64,000 bases of DNA from Marchantia polymorpha subsp. ruderalis (taxonomy: Eukaryota; Streptophyta; Marchantiopsida; Marchantiales; Marchantiaceae). Location: NCBI GenBank assembly GCA_037833965.1, contig AP031354.1, positions 21,368,001-21,432,000 on the forward strand, given 5' to 3'. Shown here piece by piece: positions 10,062-19,094 of this stretch. Position 1 is the stretch's first letter; each line of letters begins with the position of its first letter. Under the pieces are notes generated by a model that saw only the letters and a program-made list of their open reading frames with translations, had not been told where the DNA came from and made no database searches. The position numbers and the translations under genes were made by a program.

Positions 10062-13000
10062 AAGATGCAACGTCCTCGTTGCACATACGTTCAAACTCCT
10101 GAACTATCAAAGGTGCATTTGCTAAATTTTTAGCTGGTTCCCACGTTGATTCATACGATGGATAGCCTTTCCATTGAATCAAATACTCTACTTTGGGATA
10201 TTTATGACCTCGAATTCGTTTCTTGAGTATCTTTTCTACCTCAAACTCCTCATGATCTGCTATCAAGGTTGGAAGAGGAGGTGGTGCTGGTTGGTTGGTG
10301 AATTGTTTTGGTCGTGGTACATGTTTTCGCAATCGTGACACATGAAATACTGGATGTATTTTCATATGTGACGGAAGTTCCAACTTGTATGACACTTCAC
10401 CAACACGCTTCAAAACCAAAAATGGACCAATGAACCTAGGGTTTAACTTGGGTGTTCCTACAAGAGACAAATTCGTTGTAGATAACCAAACATGATCTCC
10501 AACCTCAAAAATCACTTCTCTACGATGAGCATCGGCATGCTGCTTTTGCCGATTTTGAGCTATCACCAACTTCTCCTTGGCCTGATGTAGTCCTCGGTGA
10601 ATATGCTCCACGAATTCGTTGACTGCTGCAACTTTGGTCGAAAACTCCTCTCCTTTGGGAAGTCTCATCAAACTTGAAGGAGTTATCGGATGAGCTCCAT
10701 ACATAAGAAAAAATGGAGACACTTTTGTGGATGCATTAACAGAATTGTTATATGCAAATTCCACAAGTGGCAAAAGGTTGTCCCACTCTTCTTGCTCTTC
10801 TAATGTGAATGCTCGTAGCATATCCTCTATGGTTCTATTTGCCCTCTCAGTTTGTCCATCAGTTTGAGGATGATAGGCCGTTGACATTGCTAGTTTTGTT
10901 TTGAAAAAACTAAACAAAGTTTTCCAAAATAAACTAGTGAAGTGAGTACCTCTATCCGTGATTAACACTTTGCTTAAACCATGATTCACAAAAACTGCAT
11001 CTAGATACAATTGAGCTAGTTGTGGAGCTGTTACTGTTTTTGTGGTTGGCCTGATGTGAATCATCTTGCTCAATTTGTCCACAAAAACCACCACTGAATC
11101 ATGTCCTAACGAAATCCTTGGTAACTCACATACAAGATCCATGGTGACATGTTCCCACCGCTGTTCGGGAATAGGAAGAGGCTGTAATAAACCCGCTGGT
11201 TTTTGATTACTTGCCTTGTTTTGTTGACAAGCAACACAACTTCGAACGTAAGACTCCACATCCTCACGTATTTTGGGCCAATAGTACACTCGTTGTATAC
11301 TCTCCACGGTTTTCTCCACTCCCACATGACCTGCAATGGCTGTATCATGACTTTCTGCCAAAATCATTGTGCGCAAATCGTGATCTTGTGGAATCCATAT
11401 ACGCTGATTGTAAAACGCCAAACCTCGAGATTTCTCTGCCTTTCCAGTTTGTAGTGCCCGAGTGATCTCTTCATCCTCCTTTGTGGCTTGTGACATCTTG
11501 CTCCACCAATCCGCCTGAATTTTCACTTCTGCAACATGATTCAAACAAGGCATGCGTGTGAGGGCATCTGCAAGTTGCTTCTTTCCCTCCACGTACACAA
11601 TCTTCATGTTGAAGCGTTGACGCCACTCTGCCCATCGAATTTGTCGTTTGGACAGATCCTTCTGAGTTTCCAAATAAACCAAGGGTTTATGATCAGTCTC
11701 CACCACAAACTCCTTATCACCCAAATAATGCTTCCAATGTTTGGTTGCCAACACGATAGCTAACTCCTCTCGTTCTGTCGTGTGATAATTTTGTTCCGCC
11801 GCCACCAACTTTCGAGAATAGAAAGCAACAGGATGCCATCCATCCTCCCATTCTTGTTGAAGTATGCCACCTACTGTTGTACCTGATGCGTCAGTGGCCA
11901 ACTTGATAGAACGGTTAGGATCATACCACTTGAGAATAGGTGCGTGTAACAAAGCATCTTTCAATGCTTGAAAAGCTAACTCTTGAGCTGTTCCCCATCT
12001 CCACTTTTGACCTTTCCCTAACATGGAAGTCAAGGCCTGAGCTAGTCGAGCAAAACCTTTCACAAATCTACGATAGAATCCGGTGAGCCCTAGAAAACTT
12101 TTCAATTGAGTTTGATCCTCAGGTGCTATCCATTTCTGAATGGCATCTATCTTCTCACTCATCACTTGGATTCCTGTAGCTGTAACTCTATGACCCAAGT
12201 AATCTACTTCTGACTTGCCAAATTCACATTTTGAAGCTTTGGCATACAATTGATTGTCTCTTAAAACTTGAAGTACCTCTCGTAAATGACTTCTATGATC
12301 ACTCAAAGTTTTGCTATACACCAATATATCATCTAGAAAAACAATGACAGATTTATCTAGATAAGGGCGAAAGATATCGTTCATCAATCCCATGAATGTA
12401 GCTGGTGCATTAGTGAGACCAAAAGGCATCACCAGATACTCAAAGTGTCCATACCTAGTACGAAAAGCTGTCTTGTGAACATCTTCATCTGCAATTCGAA
12501 TTTGATTGTAGCCGCTTCTCAAATCTAGCTTGGTGAAGTACTTCGCTCCTTGAAGTTGATCAAACAAATCATCCATACGAGGTAATGGATATTTGTTTTT
12601 CACCGTTTGCTGATTCAACCCGCGATAATCGATACATAGTCTCATGGATCCATCCTTCTTCTTCACAAAGAGTACTGGAGCTCCATAAGGTGAAACACTT
12701 GGTTGAATGAATCCCTTGCTCAACATCTCCTCCACTTGAGCTTTGCATTCTTCCAATTCGTTTGGAGCCAAACGATATGGAGCTTTGCAAGTTGGTGTAC
12801 TTCCAGGTATCACCTCAATCTTGTGATCTACTCGCCTCTTTGGTGGTAATCCTGCAGGTAGATCATCTGGAAAAACATCTTTATACTCCATAAAAATGTC
12901 GTTCAAGGACTCCGGGATGTAAAGTTTGTCCGTGGACCCAATATCTCTTATAAGTCCAAGGAAACATACATCATCTCTAGAAATGGATGCTGTACCCATC

Positions 13001-13488
13001 ACGAAGAGGGGTAAATTCCTATTCTGAGATCTAATTCTATCTCCATAGATCTTCCATCCACTACTTGTAATCACTTTTCTTCTCCAATCTACCTTCGGAT
13101 TATATTGTTCCATCCATGGCATTCCAAGGATGACATCATATCGAGCTAAACGAATTACTCTCCATTCAATGCTCTCCTTGTATCTACCTATGGATAATTC
13201 TACACTCCGTGGTAGTGTTTCTATCACTTCAGTTTGCCCGTTTGGCAATTCAACTTCTTCACTCACGTCCTTCATCAACATCAAACCTAACTTCATAGCA
13301 ACACTCCTTGATAGAAAATTCTCAGTTGCTCCAGGATCAATTAAAACTCTCACCTTGTGTCCTTCCATGAAACCATCAGTGACAATGAGTTGAGCTTGCT
13401 TCTTACTCCTTCCATGAGCTCCCAACCATTGCCTTCTTCCAACCTCGCCTTTTCTTCGCTTTGTAGAACCAGTAAGGCCGCGAGGCAA
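10060..13488 (-). CDS. Gypsy copy A pol: protease, RT, RNase H, integrase, chromodomain
   Basis: About 1142 codons with no interruption. Domains in order: aspartic protease ([10 protein letters not shown] at residues 51-60), reverse transcriptase ([38 protein letters not shown], active site FLDDILVYS), RNase H ([22 protein letters not shown]), integrase with an HHCC zinc finger (H..H...CVACQQNK) and DDE core ([32 protein letters not shown]), and a C-terminal chromodomain (residues about 1078-1135: [19 protein letters not shown]). The chromodomain makes it a chromovirus; such domains usually direct integration to marked chromatin. There is no ATG at the front: the frame opens upstream into the gag end and is one base behind gag, so expression by -1 frameshifting is expected. 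Confidence 0.95.
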   Translation of the reverse strand: MPRGLTGSTKRRKGEVGRRQWLGAHGRSKKQAQLIVTDGFMEGHKVRVLIDPGATENFLSRSVAMKLGLMLMKDVSEEVELPNGQTEVIETLPRSVELSIGRYKESIEWRVIRLARYDVILGMPWMEQYNPKVDWRRKVITSSGWKIYGDRIRSQNRNLPLFVMGTASISRDDVCFLGLIRDIGSTDKLYIPESLNDIFMEYKDVFPDDLPAGLPPKRRVDHKIEVIPGSTPTCKAPYRLAPNELEECKAQVEEMLSKGFIQPSVSPYGAPVLFVKKKDGSMRLCIDYRGLNQQTVKNKYPLPRMDDLFDQLQGAKYFTKLDLRSGYNQIRIADEDVHKTAFRTRYGHFEYLVMPFGLTNAPATFMGLMNDIFRPYLDKSVIVFLDDILVYSKTLSDHRSHLREVLQVLRDNQLYAKASKCEFGKSEVDYLGHRVTATGIQVMSEKIDAIQKWIAPEDQTQLKSFLGLTGFYRRFVKGFARLAQALTSMLGKGQKWRWGTAQELAFQALKDALLHAPILKWYDPNRSIKLATDASGTTVGGILQQEWEDGWHPVAFYSRKLVAAEQNYHTTEREELAIVLATKHWKHYLGDKEFVVETDHKPLVYLETQKDLSKRQIRWAEWRQRFNMKIVYVEGKKQLADALTRMPCLNHVAEVKIQADWWSKMSQATKEDEEITRALQTGKAEKSRGLAFYNQRIWIPQDHDLRTMILAESHDTAIAGHVGVEKTVESIQRVYYWPKIREDVESYVRSCVACQQNKASNQKPAGLLQPLPIPEQRWEHVTMDLVCELPRISLGHDSVVVFVDKLSKMIHIRPTTKTVTAPQLAQLYLDAVFVNHGLSKVLITDRGTHFTSLFWKTLFSFFKTKLAMSTAYHPQTDGQTERANRTIEDMLRAFTLEEQEEWDNLLPLVEFAYNNSVNASTKVSPFFLMYGAHPITPSSLMRLPKGEEFSTKVAAVNEFVEHIHRGLHQAKEKLVIAQNRQKQHADAHRREVIFEVGDHVWLSTTNLSLVGTPKLNPRFIGPFLVLKRVGEVSYKLELPSHMKIHPVFHVSRLRKHVPRPKQFTNQPAPPPLPTLIADHEEFEVEKILKKRIRGHKYPKVEYLIQWKGYPSYESTWEPAKNLANAPLIVQEFERMCNEDVAS

Positions 13489-13512
13489 GATTACTGGTGA
13501 TCTTCGTTTCCC
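13443..13512 (-). promoter_or_regulatory. Predicted -1 ribosomal frameshift signal between gag and pol (copy A)
   Basis: Minus strand, in order: slippery heptamer GGGAAAC (13506-13512) in the correct phase (G GGA AAC) for gag; 7-nt spacer GAAGATC; stem 1 ACCAGTAA (13491-13498) pairing with TTACTGGT (13468-13475), perfect 8 bp; within its loop CCTCGC (13480-13485) pairs with GCGAGG (13443-13448), forming an H-type pseudoknot. The gag TAA is part of stem 1. A one-base slip back enters exactly the pol frame. GGGAAAC is an established slippery heptamer in plant RNA viruses. The pairing is by eye, not folded by program. Confidence 0.8.
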
Positions 13513-14654
13513 GAAACTGCTTCCTCCACCTTTTCATACTCTATCCCCTCCATATTGTTGAACGGTCGTCGCTGCATGGGCCGTCCTCCTTGTTGTGTCG
13601 GCCGAACTCGACAAAACTTGGCTATGTGGCCCATTCGTCCACATGCATAGCATTGGCGATTGTCACGAACTCCAGCTCCTCCTCGAACCATTCCATTATT
13701 TGCATAACCTTCTTGCAAATTTGGAACTCCTGGTCGCCTAATCTCACCTCCAAATCTTGGTGGTGGTCCTCTTGTTGGTGCAAAACCTTCTCTACGTCGA
13801 AGGTTTCCCAACTCCATCGGTGTTGGACCAGATGGATCTCTAAAATTGCTCACTGGTTCACCGTGTGTGACACCAAAAGCACCTGAAATTCGTTGAGCAA
13901 TTGCGATTGCTTCATTCACAGTAGATGGATTGTTTACCATCACCTCCTTTCGAATTCGATCTTTCAAGCCTCGTTTGAACACGTCCAAGGCTTCAGCTCC
14001 ACTCATATCCATGATAGATACTTGAAGATCACAAAATTCTTCAATGTACTCATGAATACCTCCTTTCTGCTTCAGATCCCACAACTTCATTCTTGCAGTT
14101 TGAAGAGAATCCACCGCTTGAAAATTTTGCAGAAGTCCTTCTTGCATTCCACTCCACGAAATGGTAGCACCTCGTTCTGAAAGCATTCTCTCCCATGTTG
14201 TGTACCATGTGAGAGCCTTATCCGTAAGATAAGATCTCATGAACATTCCTGCAATATAATCAGAAACATGAAAATGGGATAAATGAATATTCATCCTCAT
14301 AATCCATCCCTCTAACACTCCCATTGCTCTACTCCCTTTGTAAGCTTCCACCTTACAGGATTTTCCCATTCGAAGCAAAAGATTTGCTTGATCTTCAATC
14401 TCTTGAAGACGTCTCCTATTTGCCTCTGCTGCATCAATAGGAGTTGGTTCTGGCTGAACTTGGGAAGCTTGAACTTGAGGTTCAACTTCCATCTCTCCAA
14501 CTCTCTCTCTCTCTACTTTCTCACTCTCTAATGCGAAGATTTTATCTTCCATGGCTTGCTGCTTGGTATGCCCATCTACTATTGCTTTTCTCAACTCCTT
14601 CATCTCCGCCATGATTGCATTGAGAACCTCACCCATATCAATTGATGTTCCCAT
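13491..14654 (-). CDS. Gypsy copy A gag
   Basis: 388 codons including the stop, ATG at 14654. It starts with a helical coiled segment ([19 protein letters not shown]). Next is a retrotransposon-gag core ([43 protein letters not shown]) and near the C-terminus a CCHC zinc knuckle [14 protein letters not shown] that binds element RNA. It ends SGNEDHQ, and the SGN codons form the slippery site. It forms the virus-like particle. Confidence 0.95.
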   Translation of the reverse strand: MGTSIDMGEVLNAIMAEMKELRKAIVDGHTKQQAMEDKIFALESEKVERERVGEMEVEPQVQASQVQPEPTPIDAAEANRRRLQEIEDQANLLLRMGKSCKVEAYKGSRAMGVLEGWIMRMNIHLSHFHVSDYIAGMFMRSYLTDKALTWYTTWERMLSERGATISWSGMQEGLLQNFQAVDSLQTARMKLWDLKQKGGIHEYIEEFCDLQVSIMDMSGAEALDVFKRGLKDRIRKEVMVNNPSTVNEAIAIAQRISGAFGVTHGEPVSNFRDPSGPTPMELGNLRRREGFAPTRGPPPRFGGEIRRPGVPNLQEGYANNGMVRGGAGVRDNRQCYACGRMGHIAKFCRVRPTQQGGRPMQRRPFNNMEGIEYEKVEEAVSGNEDHQ

Positions 14655-14671
14655 GCTTTCTCACAATCCCT

Positions 14672-14926
14672 CTAATACAAAGTGAGTATAATCACTATGT
14701 GACCTCTCAACAAAGGAGTCACAAAAGGTGCAGGTGACTCTATCACAGCTCTATAGTACTCCTCTCCATAATTCCTCACAAGAAAATCTCTCCATATCCT
14801 CTTCTGTCTATATACTGTTCTAATCTCTACATAAGTGCTGAATCGAACCGGAACAGGTGGTTCGCGATTCAAATCCATGAAACAATCAGTATAGAATGTA
14901 TACAGTACAATCCCAAGTCTCTCCAT
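14672..14926 (-). CDS. Gypsy copy A leader ORF b (84 aa, unknown)
   Basis: ATG at 14924-14926, stop 17 bp before the gag ATG, overlapping the end of leader ORF a by 41 bp in another frame. The product contains NREPPVPVRFSTYVEIR, FLVRNYGEEYYRAVIESP and ends IILTLY. It resembles leader ORF a along its length without gaps in the core (V-x-E-S spacing, G before it, final LY). I do not recognise the family. It lies between PBS and gag, where LTR elements are normally non-coding. Confidence 0.5.
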   Translation of the reverse strand: MERLGIVLYTFYTDCFMDLNREPPVPVRFSTYVEIRTVYRQKRIWRDFLVRNYGEEYYRAVIESPAPFVTPLLRGHIVIILTLY

Positions 14927-15104
14927 AAGTAACTATTGGAAGAATCAGTGGCACTCTTGACTCCATCACTCTAGTCATAAAATCTGCACCCCAACAAGCC
15001 ACAAGGTACATCCGAAAATGATGTTTCTCCATGCAACGAAGGTGAATATCGAATAGGTTAGGAATTGGCCAGTGCGGTACTGGATTCCTGTCAATCCCGT
15101 CCAT
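14886..15104 (-). CDS. Gypsy copy A leader ORF a (72 aa, unknown)
   Basis: First ATG at 15102-15104 (the frame is open from 15134). The product begins MDGIDRNPVPHWPIPNLFD and continues with YLVACWGADFMTRVMESR, ending YILY. It is similar to leader ORF b, as if duplicated in tandem, and is kept open in copy B. No known domain recognised. It could be a small accessory protein or a translated leader regulating gag. Confidence 0.5.
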   Translation of the reverse strand: MDGIDRNPVPHWPIPNLFDIHLRCMEKHHFRMYLVACWGADFMTRVMESRVPLILPIVTYGETWDCTVYILY

Positions 15105-15255
15105 ATCTGCAAAAACACAATTTCCCCCTTCCACCTCTCTCTACATGCAGATGAATGACCTCTGCCAGCCTCTATACACTCTCAAGACTACACTCCATCA
15201 TCCCTCACTTGCTATTCCATGAGGGGTAATCCACACTCAAGGAAAGAGCAAGGTC

Positions 15256-15267
15256 GCTCTGATACCA
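15256..15267 (-). other. Primer binding site of gypsy copy A
   Basis: The minus strand reads TGGTATCAGAGC one base after the 5' LTR, complementary to initiator tRNA-Met. Confidence 0.95.
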
Positions 15268-15268
15268 T

Positions 15269-15688
15269 TGTAACACTAGGGTTTAGAGAGAAGTTCACTC
15301 GAAGATAGAAACGTAAACTCTGAAGATGAGAGATACCAACAATGGTTCTCCTCTCCCTTATATAGCTCTCACCAACAAGTACAAAGTGATAAGATCTAAT
15401 CCCCACCATCCATCCCACTCCTAGTGGATGGATGACGTGGCGGATAACCCTAACAAGCACACGGATCGCTGACGTGGCGCACCCAACTAACACACTAACT
15501 AACACACTCAATCCTTAGCTACAAGCACACGGATTGCTGACGTGGCACTGTCAACTAACACATCCACTCTGTACCTATCAAGTGCGCGGATCGCTGATGT
15601 GGCAGCTATGACTAGTGCACACTAAAGTATCTACATCAATATTCAGAGTAACCTCTACTTTAGTTCTAACTAACTAAAGATGGTTACA
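15269..15688 (-). repeat. 5' LTR of gypsy copy A
   Basis: 420 bp. Minus-strand transcription would start downstream of TATATAA (15358-15364). Flanked on the outside by the GTATT target duplication at 15689-15693. Confidence 0.95.
15358..15603 (-). promoter_or_regulatory. U3 promoter: TATA box plus four TGACGTGGC-type boxes
   Basis: The TATA box TATATAA lies at 15358-15364 (minus). Upstream in U3 are TGACGTGGC at 15433-15441, 15470-15478 and 15538-15546 and TGATGTGGC at 15595-15603 (TGACGTGGC in copy B). Three sit in a longer repeat CGGAT(C/T)GCTGACGTGGC. TGACGTGG is the classical hex motif bound by plant bZIP factors. Confidence 0.75.
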
Positions 15689-17488
15689 GTATTTCACTGT
15701 CTATGAGCTTACTTTAATCCATATAGTGATTTCAACAATCTACAAACCAAACTCTCATGAACTTTGATCTCAAAGCCATGTGGTTGTCTCATGTAAATCA
15801 ATTGCTCTAAATATCCGTAAAGAAAGTCTATAATTACATCAATCTGGTCCATAGCAAGATTGAAAATTGCAACTAGTGCACATACTAGACAAATTGTAGC
15901 AGACTTTGCTACAGGCAAAAAAACTTTGTTGTAATCCACACCCTTCTCCTGTATGAAACCTCTAGCCATCGACTTGACTTAAAAACTTCTCGTCTCATTT
16001 CCTACTGGATTGTATTTCAGTATGTACATCCACTTGGAATCACTCAATGTTTGATATTTAGAAAGTTCAACTAACTTTCAAATCTTGTTGTCAATAAGTG
16101 ACTGCATCTACTCCTCCATAGTAGCATTCCACTCAAGCTTGTTGATAGAAGCTTGAACTTCCCTTATGAAGAAGATTTATCTTCTTCCAAGATGAAGGTT
16201 ATATCATCTTCACATCAAAAATCAAGGTCACGATCTTTGAGATTGGATGGGTTGATCCATGCACAAAATCTCTCAAGAACTCTATTAGTACATTTTGATC
16301 TCCTAGTAGACGTTTTTGTTTGATTTCTATCGTCGAGGACTGTTGCAATAGGTTCATTAAAAATAACCTCCTCTTGTAGTTTTTCTACTTCACATGCATT
16401 GGTGCTACTTCTTGTGACATATCATAAGTGATAGAATGATCAAACTTCCCCACAACAACATCTTTGAGTAAAGATTTCCCCTTGTCAGTACATGTAGTCT
16501 CAAAACTCTCCCCCTCTTTCAATAAGCTAGTCTCATTGAAAAAATTATCCATACTAACAATTACTTTACGGACAAATGGTAATTATAGCTTGTAATCTTT
16601 TACTTCACTAGCATATCCAAAAAAACAACATTTCTTGCATGTAGGATCTAATTTAGTCTAGTGATTCTTAGGTGTGAGAGGATAAGCAGTATAATCAAAA
16701 ATTCTCAAGTGATTATAATCTGTCATTTGTTTATGCTTAACCTCAAACAATGTTGAAAAAGTGATTGCACTAGAAGGTAAAAGTTTACCAAATAAATTGC
16801 GGTGTTCACAGCTTCGGCCCAAAATTCTCTCGATAAACCTGATTCGCTCAGCATACACAGTACCTTCTCCAACACTATTTGATTGAATCTTTTAGAATCA
16901 ACATTTTGTTGTGAAGTTTCAAACGTAGTGAAATGATGAGTAATTCCCTCTTAGGTACAATATCTCTATAAATCCTCAAAGATATACTTGCCACCATTGT
17001 CTGATTGCAAATATTTCACCTTGTGTTTAATCTGAGTCTCAACTTGTATGCACCAACTTTTGAAGATTGAAAACACGTGAGACTTGTGGGTAAGAAAATA
17101 TACCCACACAAAAACTAAAGTAATCATCTATAACAAAAACATAGAACAACTTTCCAAAGAGTGAGTCAACAGGAGAGTATTCCCACACGTCACTATGTAT
17201 ATATACTAGTATCTCCGTGGAATTATGAGTTCCACCGTCAGAATTACGCGTATGATGTTTTTCATGATGCAATGTTCACAAGTTGTCAAGTCAACTTTAC
17301 TCAAATTCTGTAACACCTTTTTTTTATAGAAAAAATAACTTGTACCGATCACTCATATGGTTTAATCTAGAATGTCATACATGAGACATCTCAACGGGAG
17401 ATCTGGTAAAGTTAACTTTTCCACAAATAATGAAACCCTCTAAAAAATACAGATTATTGTGATTGTATTCATATAACACTATGATTTT
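15689..17488 (-). pseudogene. copia pol fragment: integrase and N-terminal RT
   Basis: Minus-strand reading shows GAG-pre-integrase-like sequence with CEHC, then integrase (SDVWEYSP, VIDDYFSF, YLQSDNGGKY, FWAEAVNTA, HLRIFDYTAYPL; about 16650-17270). RT follows: ARGFIQEKGVDYNKVF, ALVAIFNLAMDQIDV, YMRQPHGFE, VCRLLKSLYGLK (15709-15969). Stops and frame breaks lie between them. The frame leaving 15689 matches the one entering 9626 on the other side of gypsy copy A. Confidence 0.85.
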
Positions 17489-17821
17489 GAATAAGTTCAC
17501 TCGAAGATGGAAACATAAACTCTACACATGAAAAAAACCAACAATGGTTCTACTCTCCCTTATATAGCTCTCATCAACAAGTACAAGGAGATAAGATATT
17601 ATCCCCATCATCCATTCCATTTCTAGTGTATGGATGACGTGGCGGATAATCCTAACAAGCATATGGATCGTTGAAGTGATGCTATCTAGTTGATAGCGTC
17701 ACTTCAACGATCAACACACCTACTCTCTACCTACCAAGCGCGCGGATCGTTGATGTGGCAGGTATGATAAGTGTACGCTAAAGTATCTATATTAATATTT
17801 AGAGCAACATCTACTTTAGTT
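17489..17821 (-). repeat. Relic gypsy LTR, same orientation as copies A and B
   Basis: Diverged LTR sequence from AGTTCACTCGAAG to about TTTAGTTCT. It lacks the first ~25 and last ~20 bases and contains an internal foldback. It carries many substitutions, so it is far older than copies A and B. Confidence 0.85.
17666..17712. repeat. 21-bp inverted repeat inside the relic LTR
   Basis: GATCGTTGAAGTGATGCTATC (17666-17686) and its reverse complement at 17692-17712 with one mismatch and loop TAGTT. It replaces the normal LTR sequence at this point. Confidence 0.85.
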
Positions 17822-18093
17822 CTGTTGACAGAGCCATGTCAGCAATCCGTGTGCTTGTAGGTAAGGTTTGAATGTGTTAGTTGGGAGCGCCATATCAACG
17901 ATACGTGTGCTTGTTAATGTTATCCGCCATGTCATCTATCCACTAGGAGTGGGATGGATGATGGGGATCTTATCTCCTAGTCCTTGTTGCTGAAAGCTAT
18001 ATAAGAAAGAGTAGAACCATTGTTGGTATCTTTCATCTTCAGAGTTTACGTTTCTATCTTCGAATGAACTTCTCTCTAAACCCTAGTGTTACA
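17822..18093 (+). repeat. Relic gypsy LTR in inverted orientation
   Basis: Reverse complement of the first ~290 bp of the LTR, from GTTGACAG to the LTR terminus CCTAGTGTTACA. Together with 17489-17821 it makes a long imperfect palindrome in the middle of the copia element. Confidence 0.85.
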
Positions 18094-18659
18094 TTGATAC
18101 AGAGAAAGTACAAAAGAACTCTCTAATGTAACAAATGTGATAAGAATAAGCACTGTCAAGAATCCATATATCATCAACTACTTTTGATGAACTGTAGAGG
18201 TTATACATCTGACATCATAGGTCGTTTGTAACTGATTGTTCTCCTTAGTATCAAGATGCTCCGCAACGATCGCCATTGAAGGAGATACCGTATTTGTCAT
18301 CCGGCAATACTTCATGATGCGGTCTTTCTTACCACATCTTCAACAAATAATATTTTTGTCAAATGGTTGAGCCATAATCTGAACTATCTTCACTCAAAGG
18401 ATCTTCAATCCCGTACGCCATGAATTGGTATTACTCGGTTGTGATTGACCTCGAGTCATAATAAGTGCGGTTTGAGAGGTGGATGGGAGTGAGAGGTATA
18501 ACATTTATTGTTCTACCGCGTCCATCAAAAGGGCAGATACAACCTTGTTGTAAGTGAGTATCGTGTTCTGACAATGAAGAAGAATCTTTGATAGTGGGTG
18601 ATAGGTAGATGGCAATAAGTTGAGAAAATGCATTGTCTTTTTTCTATCAAGAAGCTACT
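18094..18659 (-). pseudogene. copia fragment: zinc knuckle and protease
   Basis: At about 18330-18350 the minus strand reads a CCHC knuckle CxxCGKKDRIMKYC in which a stop sits between the first two cysteines and the histidine is arginine. At about 18105-18170 it reads WILDSAYSYHICYIRE, the copia aspartic-protease region. Roughly 70 codons expected between protease and pre-integrase are absent where the relic LTR pair sits. Confidence 0.75.
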
Positions 18660-19079
18660 TGTAACACTAGGGTTTAGAGAGAAGTTCACTCGAAGATAGA
18701 AACGTAAACTCTGAAGATGAGAGATACCAACAATGGTTCTCCTCTCCCTTATATAGCTCTCACCAACAAGTACAAGGTGATAAGATCTAATCCCCACCAT
18801 CCATACCACTCCTAGTGGATGGATGACGTGGCGGATAACCCTAACAAGCACACGGATCGCTGACGTGGCGCACCCAACTAACACACTAACTAACACACTC
18901 AATCCTTAGCTACAAGCACACGGATTGCTGACGTGGCACTGTCAACTAACACATCCACTCTGTACCTACCAAGTGCGCGGATCGCTGACGTGGCAGCTAT
19001 GACTAGTGCACACTAAAGTATCTACATCAATATTCAGAGTAACCTCTACTTTAGTTCTAACTAACTAAAGATGGTTACA
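18660..19079 (-). repeat. 3' LTR of gypsy copy B
   Basis: 420 bp, no difference seen from the partner at 24295-24714. It differs from copy A LTRs at a few sites (GTACAAGGTG versus GTACAAAGTG, CCATACC versus CCATCCC). Confidence 0.95.
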
Positions 19080-19081
19080 AA

Positions 19082-19094
19082 CCTCCCTCCTTTT
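19082..19094 (-). other. Polypurine tract of gypsy copy B
   Basis: AAAAGGAGGGAGG on the minus strand next to the 3' LTR, as in copy A. Confidence 0.85.

Larger units (their letters stand above)
9627..15688 (-). mobile_element. Ty3/gypsy chromovirus, copy A (complete, apparently intact)
   Basis: 6062 bp bounded by two 420-bp LTRs (TGTAAC...GTTACA) and a 5-bp target duplication GTATT at 9622-9626 and 15689-15693. Minus-strand order: 5' LTR (15269-15688), PBS, two leader ORFs, gag, -1 frameshift signal, pol with C-terminal chromodomain, polypurine tract, 3' LTR (9627-10046). By eye the two LTRs differ at 2 of 420 positions. Every ORF is open. The insertion splits the RT domain of the surrounding copia element. 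Confidence 0.97.

Noticed and set aside
13497-13886. 129-codon plus-strand ORF opposite gag (also 22530-22919) and other plus-strand ORFs at 11203-11763 and 20236-20796
   Set aside because: Antisense shadows of gag and pol codons, with no motifs and no promoter.
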